In this document: in pieces, positions 21,030 through 34,173 of the stretch
Layout: every line of letters begins with the position of its first letter
How positions within the stretch are numbered: the first letter of the stretch is position 1
Source of the DNA: Muraenolepis orangiensis
Taxonomy: Eukaryota; Chordata; Actinopteri; Gadiformes; Muraenolepididae
Length of the DNA: 64,000 bases
NCBI GenBank assembly: GCA_027704905.1
Contig: JANIIK010000740.1
Coordinates: 62,001-126,000, forward strand
Direction: 5' to 3'
Translations under genes and position numbers: made by a program
The notes under the pieces: generated by a model
Databases searched by the model: none
Seen by the model: the letters and a program-made list of their open reading frames with translations, nothing else
What the model was told of the DNA's origin: nothing

Positions 21030-21330
21030 AGCACCAGTCACTGTGTCTATTCATCTGCACTGCTATTGTAAATATGATTTAAACAACATTCTGCACTAAA
21101 GGATACTTGCACTAAATGTCTAATTCATGTCCTGTTGATTGTGTTTTGGTGATTATATTATTACTAACTTTTTGTTCCCCCTTTTTGGTCTGGGCCCTTT
21201 GTTTAGTGTTGTTGTTGATGTATATTGCTCACTGTTGGACTGTAGAAACTGAATCAGATCTCTATATGTAGAACACATGTGGACATTGGACAATAACATT
21301 GACTTTGACTTTGATTTAGACTTTGTTGTG
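21030..21330 (+). mobile_element. LINE 3' tail ending in GACTTT repeats, copy 1
   Basis: The segment ends ACAATAACATTGACTTTGACTTTG, like the 3' ends of several fish LINEs, with no coding sequence left. Copies occur at 30600-30890 and 47160-47455, each joining directly to a 32-bp minisatellite. Confidence 0.6.
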
Positions 21331-22290
21331 GTTGAGGTAGTAGTTGTATATAACATGTGGTAGTTGAGGTAGTAGTTGTATATAACATGTGGTAGTGAAG
21401 GTAGTAGTTGTCTATAACATGTGGTAGTTGAGGTAGTAGTTGTATATACCATGTGGTAGTGAAGGTAGCAGTTGTATATAACATGTGGTAGTGAAGGTAG
21501 TAGTTGTATATACCATGTGGTAGTGAAGGTAGTAGTTGTATATAACATGTGGTAGTGAAGGTAGTAGTAGTATATAACATGTGGTAGTGAAGGTAGTAGT
21601 TGTATATAACATGTGGTAGTGAAGGTAGTAGTTGTATGTTATATGTGGTGATTGAGGTAGTTATTTATCATATGTTGTCGTTTTTTTAAACACATTTGGT
21701 AGTTTAGGTAGTAGCTGTATATAATATGTGGTAGTTGAGGTAGTAGTTGTGTATAATATGTTGTAGTTGAGGTAGTAGTTGTGTATAATATGTTGTAGTT
21801 GAGGTACTAGTAGTATATAATATATAGTAGTTGAGGTAGTGGTTGTGTATAATATGTTGTAGTTGAGGTAGTAGTTGTATATAATGTGTGGTAGTTGAGG
21901 TAGTAGTTGTGTCTATACTATGTGGTATTTGATTTAGTGGTGTTATATAATATGTGGTAGTTGAGAGAATAGTTGTAGTATATAATATGTTGTAGTTGAT
22001 GTAGTAGTTATATATAATCTGTGGTAGTTGAGGTAGTAGTTGTATATAATATGTGGTAGTTGAGGTAGTAGTTGTATATAATATGTGGTAGTTGAGGTAG
22101 TAGTTGTATATAATATGTGGTAGTTGAGGTAGTAGTTGTATGTAATATGTGGTAGTTGAGGTAGTAGTTGTATGTAATATGTGGTAGTTGAGGTAGTAGT
22201 TGTATATAATATGTGGTAGTTGAGGTAGTAGTTGTATGTAATATGTGTAGTTGAGGTAGTAGTTGTATGTAATATGTGGTAATATTTAGT
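21330..22290. repeat. 32-bp minisatellite arrays
   Basis: Two runs (about 21330-21640 and 21700-22285), near thirty units in all, with variants TGAAGGTAGTAG and TGAGGTAGTAG. They are interrupted by a divergent segment with GTTGTCGTTTTTT. The equivalent at 47455-47910 has about thirteen units. Confidence 0.95.
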
Positions 22291-22456
22291 AATACAATAA
22301 ACATTTGTGCCACTTTTTGAGTTGAATAATCCCTTGTTTTTCTGTACTGCTAAATATCAAACGTTTGTGGAGACCTGCAGTGAGTGTTTATTATTGTTGG
22401 CCAGTAGGTGGCGCCAGGCCGTCAGTGTTGAGGATAATGATGATGGAAGTGATGAT

Positions 22457-22557
22457 GGGGAAGATTGTGATGATGAAGATACCAGAATAGAAAGTTTAGC
22501 TGGCCCTCCGCCAGCTAACCTTTCTATTCTGGTATCTTCATCATCACAATCTTCCCC
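22457..22557. repeat. Near-perfect 47-bp-arm hairpin, copy 1
   Basis: Arms 22457-22503 and 22511-22557 are reverse complements with one mismatch, around a 7-bp loop. The arm contains GATGATGAAGATACCAGAAT. A second copy is at 48062-48162. Function unknown; it resembles a palindromic terminus of a small DNA element or a long hairpin RNA. Confidence 0.85.
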
Positions 22558-22589
22558 AAGGGGAGAGAATAGTTCTTATATCATTCGTG

Positions 22590-22830
22590 AAACACAGTGA
22601 AACAGCGTGTTAATGCTCTCAGAGAGAGCTGAGGTGAAGAAGCTGTTCCTAAGCCTGCTTGACTTGGAACAAAGGTTTCTATAGCGCCTCCTGGAGGAGA
22701 GGAGGGCAAACAGTCCATGGTTGGGTTGAAAGGTGTCTTTGTGTCTTTGATATAGTTGGTATGAGGGATTGGGAAGAGAAAAGGGATGATTGGAATCCAT
22801 AAAACATTGATTGTGTTTTAGTAAACCCCA
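22590..22830. mobile_element. Degenerate LINE-like fragment, copy 1
   Basis: AGCTGAGGTGAAGAAGCTGT, CTATAGCGCCTCCTGGAGGA and CAAACAGTCCATGG resemble the non-coding or 3' regions of common fish LINEs. A nearly identical copy is at 48195-48435. Family not assigned. Confidence 0.4.
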
Positions 22831-23219
22831 AAATCTCTTTTTTCCAGGTCAAAACAGTCCTGTCTAGGACAACGTGTCAGAGATCACATTATTTTAAAAC
22901 CCGCAGATGGTAAAAATAGGGTTTTACTTTTACCTTTAATGACAATCTTGCATATTTTCTATTTTTACTCTCCGATCATTAGCAGATGCTTTTATAAATA
23001 TATAAAAATATATATTTATACAGTAAATATATTGTTAGTTTTATGTTAGACACACGTCATTAATGACCAATGGGTTTAGTCATTTTTGCTCTATTGGATG
23101 ACTTCCAGGTAAATATCGAGGGGGGTGGGATTGAACCCCAAATTTTGGGCTGGGAATGGAGCACACTAACCCTTCCCTTTAACCATAACCCTGCCCTTTA
23201 ACCCTAACATGTTGTTGTT

Positions 23220-23450
23220 TTTGTGGGCATGGACAAGCCAGACGAGAAGTCCATCATGAGCTACGTGGCTCAGTTCCTGAAGCACCACCCAAACCCCCAT
23301 CAGGGGACGGACCCTCATCAGGACCAGTTACCCTCCAACACCCCTCAAACCCCTCTGTTCAGCCACTGGCTACCACAGAGTCTGACGTCTCCCTTAAGAA
23401 TGTCCATCAATCCCTATGGATAGATGGTTATGGGTTATCGATTACGGAGA
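23220..23450 (+). pseudogene. syne1: syne1-like exon, end of calponin-homology domain, copy 1
   Basis: The segment GMDKPDEKSIMSYVAQFLKH matches the end of the second calponin-homology (actin-binding) domain of nesprin/spectrin-family proteins; the DKPDEKS form and the other nesprin-1 exons nearby favour syne1. The exon runs on to a donor GGAGAAG|GTAAGAG at 23451. The frame meets TAG at 23421; a different frame (SNPSVQPLATTESDVSLKNV..ITEK) stays open to the donor, implying a one-base shift near 23340. The acceptor side (TTTTTGTGGGCATGG) lacks a clear AG. Copy 2 at 48832-49062 shares these features, so decay preceded the duplication. Confidence 0.6.
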
Positions 23451-24175
23451 AGGTAAGAGTATGCCTCAGTATCGTTCATTTTGTGAACATTTTGTGGTCG
23501 AGGTTTTTTTGTCCGATCTAAAGGAGCACATGTGCTGTAGCTAGCCTGTTGTTGTTGTTTTTGTTGTTGTCATGGTGCGCTTACTTTTTACTTTCTGTTT
23601 TTTCAGAAAAAACAACTTGCACAACTTCTTTCCTTTGGACGACGGATGTTGACAGACAAAAACGTCCTTTTTTGCGCGTGGTGTCACGTTATTTCCCGTG
23701 TTTTTGTGAGAAAATCTAGTTTGGAGACCAGGTAGACTCGTGGGGGATATCCCCTGGGGACAGAGGATGTAGTGTGTGACCCCCTGTAGCCATCCAGTCG
23801 AGTAGTGTGCACACCACAACGACTCTCCAAGTCGCCCGATTTACAAGACAGCCAGTTGTGAAGTGTGAACTGACAAGCAAACTTTACTATACTATACTAT
23901 AAGACATATCAACTGTGGAAGCTATAACTCCCCTACGTGGTTCGAGTTGTCAGCTCAAATCATCTAACTCGTTCTAACTAAAGGTTTTCCCGGGAACCTA
24001 GGGGGTTGGGGGAGGGGGGCACTGGGCCTATGGGTTATAACAATTGTAATATTTATGTTTAATGTTTGTGCGATACAACCGCCATCCTCCGTGGTGGTCC
24101 CGCCCCTCTCTCCCCCTCCACCCTGAGGCCACAGAGGAAGGAGCACAAGGCCCTGAGGGAGCCGAGGGGAACCTC
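23450..24175. other. Syne1-like intron region, copy 1
   Basis: No confident gene. A short open segment after TTTTTTCAG at 23610 (KQLAQLLSFGRRMLTDKN) is conserved in the second copy (49215-49402) but I do not recognise it. At 24080-24190 a GC-rich segment ends in GATACCAG|GTGATC, which looks like an exon end with donor. Copy 2 has a long (TG)n inserted at 49626-49764 where copy 1 has only a short G-rich stretch at 24001. Confidence 0.4.
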
Positions 24176-24179
24176 ACCG

Positions 24180-24570
24180 ACAGATACCAGGTGATCACAC
24201 CTAAACACAGTCCAATACCAGGTGATCACACCTAAACACAGTCCAATACCAGGTGAACACACCTAAACACAGTCCAATACCAGGTGATCACACCTAAACA
24301 CAGTCCAATACCAGGTGATCACACCTAAACACAGTCCAATACCAGGTGAACACACCTAAACACAGTCCAATACCAGGTGATCACACCTAAACACAGTCCA
24401 ATACCAGGTGATCACACCTAAACACAGTCCAATACCAGGTGATCACACCTAAACACAGTCCAATACCAGGTGAACACACCTAAACACAGTCCAATACCAG
24501 GTGATCACAACTAAACACAGTCCAATACCAGGTGAACACACCTAAACACAGTCCAATACCAAGGACACAC
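24180..24570. repeat. 31-bp minisatellite seeded on a splice-donor-like site, copy 1
   Basis: About twelve units of 31 bp of the form ATACCAGGTGATCACACCT followed by AAACACAGTCCA. Each unit carries a CAGGTG E-box and usually TCACACCT, a T-box half site. The first unit overlaps the apparent exon end at 24190. The second copy (49945-50830) is longer and adds a 23-bp derivative. Confidence 0.95.
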
Positions 24571-25005
24571 AGACAGATACCAGGTCCACACACTTAGCAC
24601 AGACAACCCTGTAATGGAATTAGAGCACAGTGGTGTGCAGTACAGTAGAAAACCTACTATAAAACCTACTATAACAGTAGAAACATTATAATACAGAAGG
24701 AGTGGAATATAGTAAAGTTATATGTGTTTATTAAAAAATATATATATTTAGCTAGTCTTCACCAGTAAGACATAAACCACATAACAGTCTTGAAACTGTA
24801 TTTGTAATACAGTAGAATACAATATAACAGCCTAGCATAGAGAGGAGAGCATACTAGAATAGATTCAACCATCGATATAGTACATAATTAAATAGAAAAA
24901 AATAGCTATTCTGTGTTTGTCTGGGCACGACTTAGAGACAAGGTCTGAATAGATATCAATATGAAAACCCTACATTGCTACCCCATTACCATAGCTCTTC
25001 ATCGT
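24570..25005. other. Unremarkable A/T-rich DNA
   Basis: No gene or repeat recognised; matched in the second copy by 50830-51265 with small indels. Confidence 0.5.
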
Positions 25006-25007
25006 TC

Positions 25008-25131
<124 letters not shown>

Positions 25132-25329
25132 CCGTGGTGTGGTGACCACCAAGTGGAAGTACTTTTATGGTCGTCGTACTTTGATGGAACATGTCCTCTT
25201 TATGCCGTAGTGTTCCGCTGCACACAGTATTTTGTTATTTGTCTTTTTAATGTTGTGTTTGGCGAAACCTACAGCAGGGAGGGGTTAGTTAGCATAAGGG
25301 GATCCACACCTGCGGATTTAATCCCCGAC

Positions 25330-25900
25330 TTTCTAACTTTTTCTTCTGATTTACTGGATATATTGGTCAGAGGAACCGCAGCCTTTGTCCGTGTCAAAAC
25401 TTGGATTCGACACAGACGGGGAAAGCGCTCCGGAGCACTGGTACCTTTACCCGGAATATTCCTGCCAAACATGCAACAAAATGGATGAACTAAGACTTAT
25501 GGTGGCGAGAAATAGTGTTCTTTCGTTCGGTTCTTTCGCTCACGGAGACGTGGCCGAGGGAATCGATACCCAACACCGCTCTCCAGCTCAAAGGGTTTGA
25601 GCTTTTTCGAGCGGACCGTATGGCTTTGCTGAGCGGAAAATCAAGGGGTGGAAGGGTCTGCTTCTTACAGGCAGAAACTAAAACTCTCTAAGCCTGTGGT
25701 CAGGACTTTCAAGTTGTGGACTAGCGAGGCCCAGGAGAAAACTAGCGCCATGTTAGATAATGCTGGCGGCGGCGCAGAGGATTTTCAATGGGCGATAGAG
25801 GCTGCAGGCGGTGATCTAGATGTGTACGCAGACATTGTGACGTCATTCATCACTGTGCACGGTGTGCATCACTGTGAGAATCTTTGTGTACCTCCTCGCA
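25330..25900 (+). pseudogene. LINE endonuclease fragment with internal deletion
   Basis: Pieces of a CR1/L2/Rex1-group polyprotein occur in order but in shifting frames: RHRRGKRSGALVPLPGIFLP, KMDELRLMVARNSVL, GFELFRADRMALLSGKSRGG, then VVRTFKLWTSEAQEK and LDVYADIVTSFITVH. The catalytic part of the endonuclease is deleted between the third and fourth pieces. It runs into a C-rich minisatellite at 25900. The same polyprotein continues in a separate fragment at 38090. Confidence 0.7.
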
Positions 25901-26450
25901 CCTCCCCCCCACACCCATCAACACCTTCCACCCAACCCCCACTCCCCTCCCCCCTCAACCCCTTCCACCCAACCCCCACCCCCCTCAACACCTTCCACCC
26001 AACCCCCACACCCATCAACCCCTTCCACCCAACCCCCACCCCCCTCAACACCTTCCACCCAACCCCCACACCCATCAACCCCTTCCACCCAACCCCCACA
26101 CCCATCAACCCCTTCCACCCAACCCCCACACCCATCAACCCCTTCCACCCACTCCCCTCCCCCTCAACCCCTTCCACCCAACCCCCACACCCATCAACCC
26201 CTTCCACCCACTCCCCTCCCCCCTCAACCCCTTCCACCCAACCCCCACACCCATCAACCCCTTCCACCCACTCCCCTCCCCCTCAACCCCTTCCACCCAA
26301 CCCCCACCCCCCTCAACCCCTTCCACCCATCCCCCTCCCCCCTCAACCCCTTCCACCCACTCCTCTCCCCCCTCAACCCCTTCCACCCAACCCCCACCAC
26401 CCTCAACACCTTCCACACAACCCTCACACCAGCAGCAACCCAGGCCCCTC
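25898..26450. repeat. C-rich minisatellite (CCTTCCACCCAACCCCCAC)n
   Basis: About eighteen units of 30-32 bp with CCCATCAACCCCTTCCACCC. The proline-rich reading frames are artefacts. It ends at AACCCAGGCCCCTCC and passes into (ATAC)n repeats. Confidence 0.95.
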
Positions 26451-26469
26451 CATACATAGATACATAGAT

Positions 26470-26855
26470 ATCTATGTATGTATATGTAGCCCCTAGATGC
26501 ATACATCATATACATACATATTTTAGATACATGCATACATATTATACATACATAATATACATACATATTATAGATACATGCATACATATTATACATACAT
26601 ATTATACATACCTAATATACATACATGCATACATATTATACATACATACATACATATTATACATACAACACATACATACATATTATACATACATAGTATA
26701 CATACATACATACCTACATATTATATATACATACATACATACATATTATACACACATTATACATTCATGCATATTATACATACTGTATGGACATACAAAT
26801 GATACACACATACATACATACATACATACCTATTATACATACATTGTACATACAT
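26470..26855. repeat. Interrupted (TACA)n microsatellite, block A copy 2
   Basis: Matches 6905-7300; the unique left part of block A (5960-6900) is missing here. Confidence 0.95.
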
Positions 26856-27720
26856 TGTCACAATAGCTATTCTCCCTGCCTCCACCAGAGGGCAGCATCA
26901 GCCCGTGGTAATTCTCACCCTTCACCTGCAGCGCATCTCAATCAACCTATTTAATAATTCTATTTAAGCCCACCTCCACACACTCACTCTTCACCAGATT
27001 GTTCCTGATTATGCAGACTCTCCAGCGTTTACTTCCCAGACCGATTCCTGTTACCGACCCTGCCTGCCCCGGACCTGCCTGCCTCGACTGTTCCCCGATC
27101 GTCTGCCTGTCCCCGACTACCTCTCTGTCTGTCCCCGTCTGGTTCGTCTGTCCTACCCGGCTCCTGATCGTCTGCCTGTGCCCGACTACCTCTCTGTCTG
27201 TCCCCGTCTGGTTCGTCTGCCCTACCCGGCTCCTGATCGTCTGCCTGTCCCCGACTACCTCTCTGTCTGTCCCCGTCTGGTTCGTCTGCCCTACCCGGCT
27301 CCTGATCTGCTGCCTGTCCCCGACTACCTCTCTGTCTGTCCCCGTCTGGTTCGTCTGCCCTACCCGGCTCCTGATCTGCTGCCTGTCCCCGACTACCTCT
27401 CTGTCTGTCCCTGTCTGGTTCGTCTGCCCTACCCGGCTCCTGATCGTCTGCCTGTCCCCGACTACCTCTCTGTCTGTCCCTGTCTGGTTTGTCTGTCCTA
27501 CCCGGCTCCTGATCTGCTGCCTGTCCCCGACTACCTCTCTGTCTGTCCCTGTCTGGTTCGTCTGCCCTACCCGGCTCCTGATCGTCTGCCTGTCCCCGAC
27601 TACCTCTCTGTCTGTCCCTGTCTGGTTCGACTGAGTGATCATTGACATTAAATATTACAAACTGTCCTTGGTGTCCCGTGTGCTGCATTTGTGTCCTAAC
27701 TCAATCCGTGACAAACATGC
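26856..27720. repeat. Block A segment with eight-copy 69-bp minisatellite
   Basis: The same lead as at 7303 is followed by about eight units of the 69-bp repeat (27090-27635). The final segment (CATTGACATTAAATATTACA) before AACTCAATCCGTGACA is absent in copy 1. Long reading frames on both strands are repeat artefacts because 69 is a multiple of three. Confidence 0.9.
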
Positions 27721-27770
27721 ATACATACATATTATACATACATACATACATACATACATACATACATACA

Positions 27771-27801
<31 letters not shown>

Positions 27802-27835
27802 TAAACATACATACATACATATTAAAAACAATCCT
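27720..27835. repeat. (ATAC)n microsatellite
   Basis: Shorter equivalent of 7745-7940. Confidence 0.97.
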
Positions 27836-27879
27836 TTATTCAGAATGGGGAAACTACTTAAAACCTCTGTTGAATTAAA

Positions 27880-28690
27880 GCTATGGTGTGTATCTCTGGA
27901 TGGCTAAATGACCCATGTGTGTCAGACTGACTTCATGTCACTTCATAAAATACTACTTCAGGGGGATGTCCAGGTTTCTGCTCTTAAAAACATCTAAAAG
28001 TATGTCTCAAAAGACATTCAGTATCTCTCAGGGAGACGTAGGAACTCTAGGAGGCAGAGTGGTGGGAACATATTTATCATGGTTGTCTATGAGTCAAAGG
28101 CCAAACTGACCTCACTAAAAGATGTTGTATATTAAACATATTCTGTTAGCAGTAAACTGTAGTGATTCAAATGATGTCCTCTTTCAGCAGATGTGCAGCT
28201 GTGTCTCTTGAGGGACTAAATGCTAGTGGAAATGTAGGGCTGATGTTCTCATAAGAGTCTCTGGAGATTCCAGTCATAGCAGTATGTGTGCATGTCCACA
28301 AGCCAAGTCAGCGCTTCCCTCTTGTGTCAAACCAGAGTCATTACCATAACCAGTGATTCCATGAACTAAACTCTGCTCAGGTCCATCTTTAATAATAGCT
28401 TACAGCTTCAGGACTAGTCTGCTTGTCATTGGGTCAGCCTGGTAGCAGACAGAGGCTAGTGTTTAGTGTTGTTCCTCTTGGCATGCTTAGCTGCCAGGAT
28501 GAGGGCTGTGAGGGTGGACCGAGGCTCGGCTCGGAATCCAAGATAGAGTCCAAGATAGAAGCTTTGTGATTATGAGGAGCAAAGTGGTGTTGTTGTGTTG
28601 GACTTTCTTGAAGGGGGTAAACAGAGCAAAGTGTATTGTGGAATGACCAGGCTGACAAGGCCCTCCACATGGGCTGGGAGAGATGTCAGC
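27880..28690 (+). repeat. Relic of the 3' flank of a light-chain C gene, copy 2
   Basis: Nearly identical to 7965-8765, and distantly similar to the flanks of C1 and C2. No V, J or C nearby. Confidence 0.75.
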
Positions 28691-29550
28691 TGTAGTTGAG
28701 GTAGTAGTTGTATGTTATATGTTGTAGTTGAGGTAGTCGTTGTATGTTATATGTGGTAATTGAGGTTGTAGCTGTACATAATATGTGGTATTTGAGGTAA
28801 TAATTGTATATGTGGTAGTTGTGGTAGTAGCTGCATATAAAATGTGGTAGTTGAGTTAGAAGTAGTATATAATATGTGGTAGTTGAGTTAGTAGTAGCAT
28901 ATAATATGAGTTAGTTGAGTTAGTAGTAGTATATAATATGTGGTAGTTGAGGTAGTAGTAGTATATAACATGTGTTAGTTGAGTTAGTAGTAGTATATAA
29001 CATGTGGTAGTTGAGGTAGTAGTAGTATATAATATGTGTTAGTTGAGGTAGTAGTTGTATATAATATGTGTTTGTTGAGTTAGTAGTAGTATATAATATG
29101 TGTTAGTTGAGATAGTAGTTGTATATAATATGTGTTAGTTGAGTTAGTAGTAGTATATAATATGTGGTAGTTGAGTTAGTAGTAGTATATAACATGTGGT
29201 AGTTGAGTTAGTAGTAGTATATAACATGTGGTAGTTGAGTTAGTAGTAGTATATAATATGTGTTAGTTGAGTTAGTAGTAGTATATAATATGTGGTAGTT
29301 GAGGTCGTAGTTGTATGTTATATGTGGTGGTTTCGATAGTTATATATAATATGTGGTAATTATATGAGTTAGTAGTAGTATATAATATGTTGTAGTTGAG
29401 TTAGTAGTAGTATATAATATGTTGTAGTTGAGGTAGTAGTAGTATATATCATGTGGTAGTTGAGGTAGTAGTAGTATATAATATGTTGTAGTTGAGTTAG
29501 TAGTCGTATATAATATGTTGTAGTTTAGGTAGTAGTTGTATATTGCTGCC
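28690..29550. repeat. 32-bp minisatellite array, block A copy 2
   Basis: About 27 units mixing TGAGTTAGTAG and TGAGGTAGTAG forms; equivalent to 8790-9465. Confidence 0.95.
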
Positions 29551-29990
29551 CCCCCCCTGCCCCACACCTCTGCTCAACACCTATAACATTAAATCACCAC
29601 CAATGTCTTTGACTAACTGTAAAAAAGGGTAAAACACTGTATCACAACTACTTACCTCTCTATAGTTTACATATTTATTAATAAGATACCTGTTTACTGT
29701 ACCTGCCATATATATTTAAATCTCAAACTGTTGATAGGACTGCATATCCCTGCTCCTGTATATACATTTATATATGCCATACAATTATATATGCTTACTT
29801 GTATATACATTTATATACAGTATATTCATCCTGTTTTCAATAACTGCATACCCCTACTCACTACCTGTTCAAAAAACTCACTTACCTGTATATATATATA
29901 TACCTATTAGTATGCTCATATTCCACTTAATACCTAGTAGACAATTTAAACTGTACATTATATTACCTTTTGAACCAATGTGAGACAGTC
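29550..29990 (+). mobile_element. LINE 3' tail with C-rich remnant, copy 2
   Basis: Same sequence order as 9465-9950, with a shorter C-rich start. Confidence 0.6.
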
Positions 29991-30395
29991 TACAGCAGAA
30001 CATTAGTATAGAGCACAAGAATATGAGACATATTCTGTGTAATATGATACATAATATGACAGACCCATAACTCTCACCATTAATAAGAAAGGCCAACACT
30101 GCTAGCAAGGCTGTGGACGACCTCCCCTTGCTGTGTGTGTGTGTGTGTGTGTGTTATGCCTGGCAGCTAGCATACTTAACTCTTGGCGTACTCAGAAGTA
30201 CTCAAAAGTCATGCTAAATAGCGGGCATGTGGGCGGACGTCCACCTGCTTAGAGAGATATGAAAGTGAGAGAGATAAGGTTGAATGAGTGCAGGACTTTG
30301 GAAAGGAAAATTCATATCTTGGTTATATTCTGGTTATATTCTGAAATGCGTCAGGTTCTCCAAAATGAAATACTAATAAAATATATTTATGAATT
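29990..30395. repeat. Block A unique segment, copy 2 (truncated)
   Basis: Matches the start of 9950-10860 and then switches at about 30392 to GAATTTCCTCCCTGTCCCAAATA, the sequence that precedes the (CA)n and LINE tail at 20960. The block therefore recombined here with the region downstream of a cassette. Confidence 0.75.
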
Positions 30396-30426
30396 TCCTC
30401 CCTGTCCCAAATATACCTGGTCTTTA

Positions 30427-30592
<166 letters not shown>

Positions 30593-30599
30593 CCAGCAC

Positions 30600-30890
30600 C
30601 AGTCACTTTATCTATTCATCTCCACTGCTATTGTAAATATGATTTAATCAACATTCTGCGCTAAAGGATACTTGCACTAAATGTCTAATTCATGTCCTGT
30701 TGATTGTGTTTTGGTGATTATATTATTACTAACTTTTTGTTCCCCCTTTTTGGTCTGGGCCCTTTGTTTAGTGTTGTTGTTGATGTATATTGCTCACTGT
30801 TGGACTGTAGAAACTGAATCAGATCTCTATATGTAGAACACATGTGGACATTGGACAATAACATTGACTTTGACTTTGATTTAGACTTTG
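30600..30890 (+). mobile_element. LINE 3' tail ending in GACTTT repeats, copy 2
   Basis: Same as 21030-21330. Confidence 0.6.
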
Positions 30891-33000
30891 TTGTGGTTGA
30901 GGTAGTAGTTGTATGTAATATGTGGTAGTTTAAGTTGTGTACACACTATGTTGTAGTTGAGGTAGTAGTTGTATGTATTATGTGACAGTTGAGGTAGTAG
31001 TTGTATGTAATATGTGGTAGTTGAGTTAGTAGTAGTATATAATATGTGGTAGTTGAGGTCGTAGTTGTATGTTATATGTGGTGGTTTCGATAGTTGTATA
31101 TAACATGTGGTAGTGAAGTTAGTAGTAGTATATAACATGTGGTAGTTGAGGTAGTAGTTGTATATAACATGTGGTAGTGAAGGTAGTAGTTGTATATAAC
31201 ATGTGGTAGTGAAGGTAGTAGTTGTATATAACATGTGGTAGTTGAGGTAGTAGTTGTATATAACATGTGGTAGTGAAGGTAGTAGTTGTATATAACATGT
31301 GGTAGTGAAGGTAGTAGTTGTATATAACATGTGGTAGTGAAGGTAGTAGTTGTATATAACATGTGGTAGTGAAGGTAGTAGTTGTATATAACATGTGGTA
31401 GTGAAGGTAGTAGTTGTATATAACATGTGGTAGTGAAGGTAGTAGTTGTATATAACATGTGGTAGTGAAGGTAGTAGTAGTATATAACATGTGGTAGTGA
31501 AGGTAGTAGTTGTATATAACATGTGGTAGTGAAGGTAGTAGTTGTATATAACATGTGGTAGTGAAGGTAGTAGTTGTATATAACATGTGGTAGTGAAGGT
31601 AGTAGTTGTATATAACATGTGGTAGTGAAGGTAGTAGTTGTATGTTATATGTGGTGATTGAGGTAGTTGTATATCATATGTTGTCGTTTTTTAACACATT
31701 TGGTAGTTGAGGTAGTAGCTGTATATAATATGTGGTAGTTAAGGTACTCACTGTTTATTATATGTGGTAGTTGCGGTTGTTACATATACAATTTTGTAGT
31801 TTTATATAATATGTGGTCATTAAAATAGTAGCTGTATGCACTATGTGGTAGTTGAGGTAGTAGGTGTATGTTATATGTGGTAGTTGAGGTAGTAGGTATA
31901 TGTTATATGTGGTAGTTGTGTTAGTAGTTGTATATATCATTTTGTAGTTGAGGTAGTAGCTGTATGTAATATGTGGTAGTTGAGGTAGTAGTTGTATGTA
32001 ATATGTGGTAGTTTAAGTTGTGTACACAATATGTCGTAGTTGAGGTAGTAGTTGTATGTAATATGTGACAGTTGAGGTAGTAGTTGTATATAAAGTGTGG
32101 TAGTTGAGGTAGTAGTTGTACTTGTATCGAGCCGTCTAATTGTCAATGGTAACGTAATAAGTTGTATATAAATATTGAATATAAATATATAAATATATAA
32201 GTATAGAAATATAGTTGTAAATAAAGTTATCTTGAATCTTGAATCTTGAATAATATGATGTAGTTGAGGTAGTAGTTGTATGTAATATGTTGTAGTTGAG
32301 GTAGTAGTTGTATGTAATATGTGGTAGTTGAGGTAGTAGTTGTATGTAATATGTGGTAGTTGAGGTAGTAGCTGTATGTAATATGTGGTAGTTGAGGTAG
32401 TAGCTGTATGTAATATGTGGTAGTTGAGGTGGTAGTTGTATGTAATATGTGGTAGTTGAGGTAGTAGCTGTATGTAATATGTGGTAGTTGAGGTAGTAGT
32501 TGTATATACTATGTGGTAGTTGAGGTAGTAGCTGTATGTAATATGTGGTAGTTGAGGTTGTTATAGATAAAAGGTTGTAGTTTTATATACTATGTGGTAG
32601 TTGAGGTAGTAGTTGTATGTAATATGTGGTAGTTGAGGTTGTTATAGATAAAAGGTTGTAGTTTTATATACTATGTGGTAGTTGAGGTAGTAGCTGTATG
32701 TAATATGTGGTAGTTGAGGTAGTAGCTGTATGTAATATGTGGTAGTTGAGGTTGTTATAGATAAAAGGTTGTAGTTTTATATACTATGTGGTAGTTGAGG
32801 TAGTAGCTGTATGTAATATGTGGTAGTTGAGGTTGTTATAGATCAAAGGTTGTAGTTTTATATACTATGTGGTAGTTGAGGTAGTAGCTGTATGTAATAT
32901 GTGGTAGTTGAGGTTGTTATAGATAAAAGGTTGTAGTTTTATATACGATGTGGTAGTTGAGGTAGTAGCTGTATGTAATATGTGTCATATCTTATCAATC
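30890..33000. repeat. Largest 32-bp minisatellite tract
   Basis: About 65 units over 2.1 kb, in sub-blocks: TGAAGGTAGTAG units (31090-31640), TGAGGTAGTAG units, and a higher-order repeat between 32560 and 32950 where a ..GTTGTTATAGATAAAAGGTTG.. variant recurs five times. A small insert at 32130-32255 ends in TTGAATCTTGAATC, like a LINE/SINE tail. Confidence 0.95.
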
Positions 33001-33169
33001 AAGTGTGTATGTTTATTTAGCCGTCTTATAGTCAGACTTTTGATCTGCCTCAGACTCCACTGTCTTTGTGTCTTAGATCAGTTTGGACATGTTTGTTTCC
33101 AGTGGATTGCTGGTGACCTGACCCACCTGTATGCACCACCGCTTAATGCCTTTAGTTTGCTCTACTTTT

Positions 33170-34035
33170 AAACTCTTTACAACTACACATTCTTCACAAA
33201 GCAAACCGGCTCTGCCTAAGACCATGTGGTATTGATTTTTTCACTTTTTTACGGTTGTTTTATTTATTATGTTTATTATATAAGACATTAAATGTCATCA
33301 TTATAATATATTGATCATATACAATTATAGATATCAATCATTTAAGTAATCCAAATCCTTGAATGAGCAAACCAGCTCACCACCACTCACTCAAGTCACT
33401 TTTCTTTACGTTTTCTATTTTCATACCCATTTATTTATTTATCTTATTTAGTTAGTTATTGTGTAAATATGTTTTTGAAATGTTTCATTTAAATATATTA
33501 GAGGACAAATGTCATAATATGTGATTATATAAATAATAACAGCCCATCCCTAGACAAAAGGTTCTGTGTTTGAATCCCAATGTCCGAAGTCTACCTGTAG
33601 GCAAAATGTGGAAACCCTACCTGCTCATTACATTACATTACATTACATTACATTACATTACATAACATTACATTACATTACATTACAGGCATTTAGCAGA
33701 CACTTTGTCCAAAGTGACTCACAATAGTGCATTCATGCAGGACATGTATGTGAATTCACTTTGAGTGGTTAGTGACTAAATAACACATAGTAATACATAG
33801 ATAAATACTAACCTTTATGACATTAACAGTCTCAACATGCTATACAGGACCATTCAAATGAAACCCTCAGCCCTACACATCAGAATAGATCCATATACCA
33901 AGTTAGAAAGGAAGGAAGTGACACATTAAAACAGTTTAGAGAGAGCCTTCAACAGGCCGGTTGATAACAGTCCTGGGACCTGACTAATCTAACGGGCAGA
34001 GGATCAAACTCACGGCCTTAACACGCATATCATAC
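33170..34035. repeat. Block A left part, copy 3
   Basis: Parallels 5960-6900, including the pentanucleotide ACATT tract (33625-33687, shorter than copy 1) and the CATTTAGCAGACACTTTG motif. Confidence 0.85.
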
Positions 34036-34173
34036 ATACATAATATACATACATATTATACAAACATACATATTTGACATACATGCATACATATTATACA
34101 TACATATTATTCATACATACATACATACATACATACATACATACATACATACATACGTACATACTATACATAC

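Noticed and set aside
26947..27688. Frames of over 200 residues on both strands
   Set aside because: They are the 69-bp minisatellite read in several frames; flanks are non-coding and shared with blocks where the array is absent.
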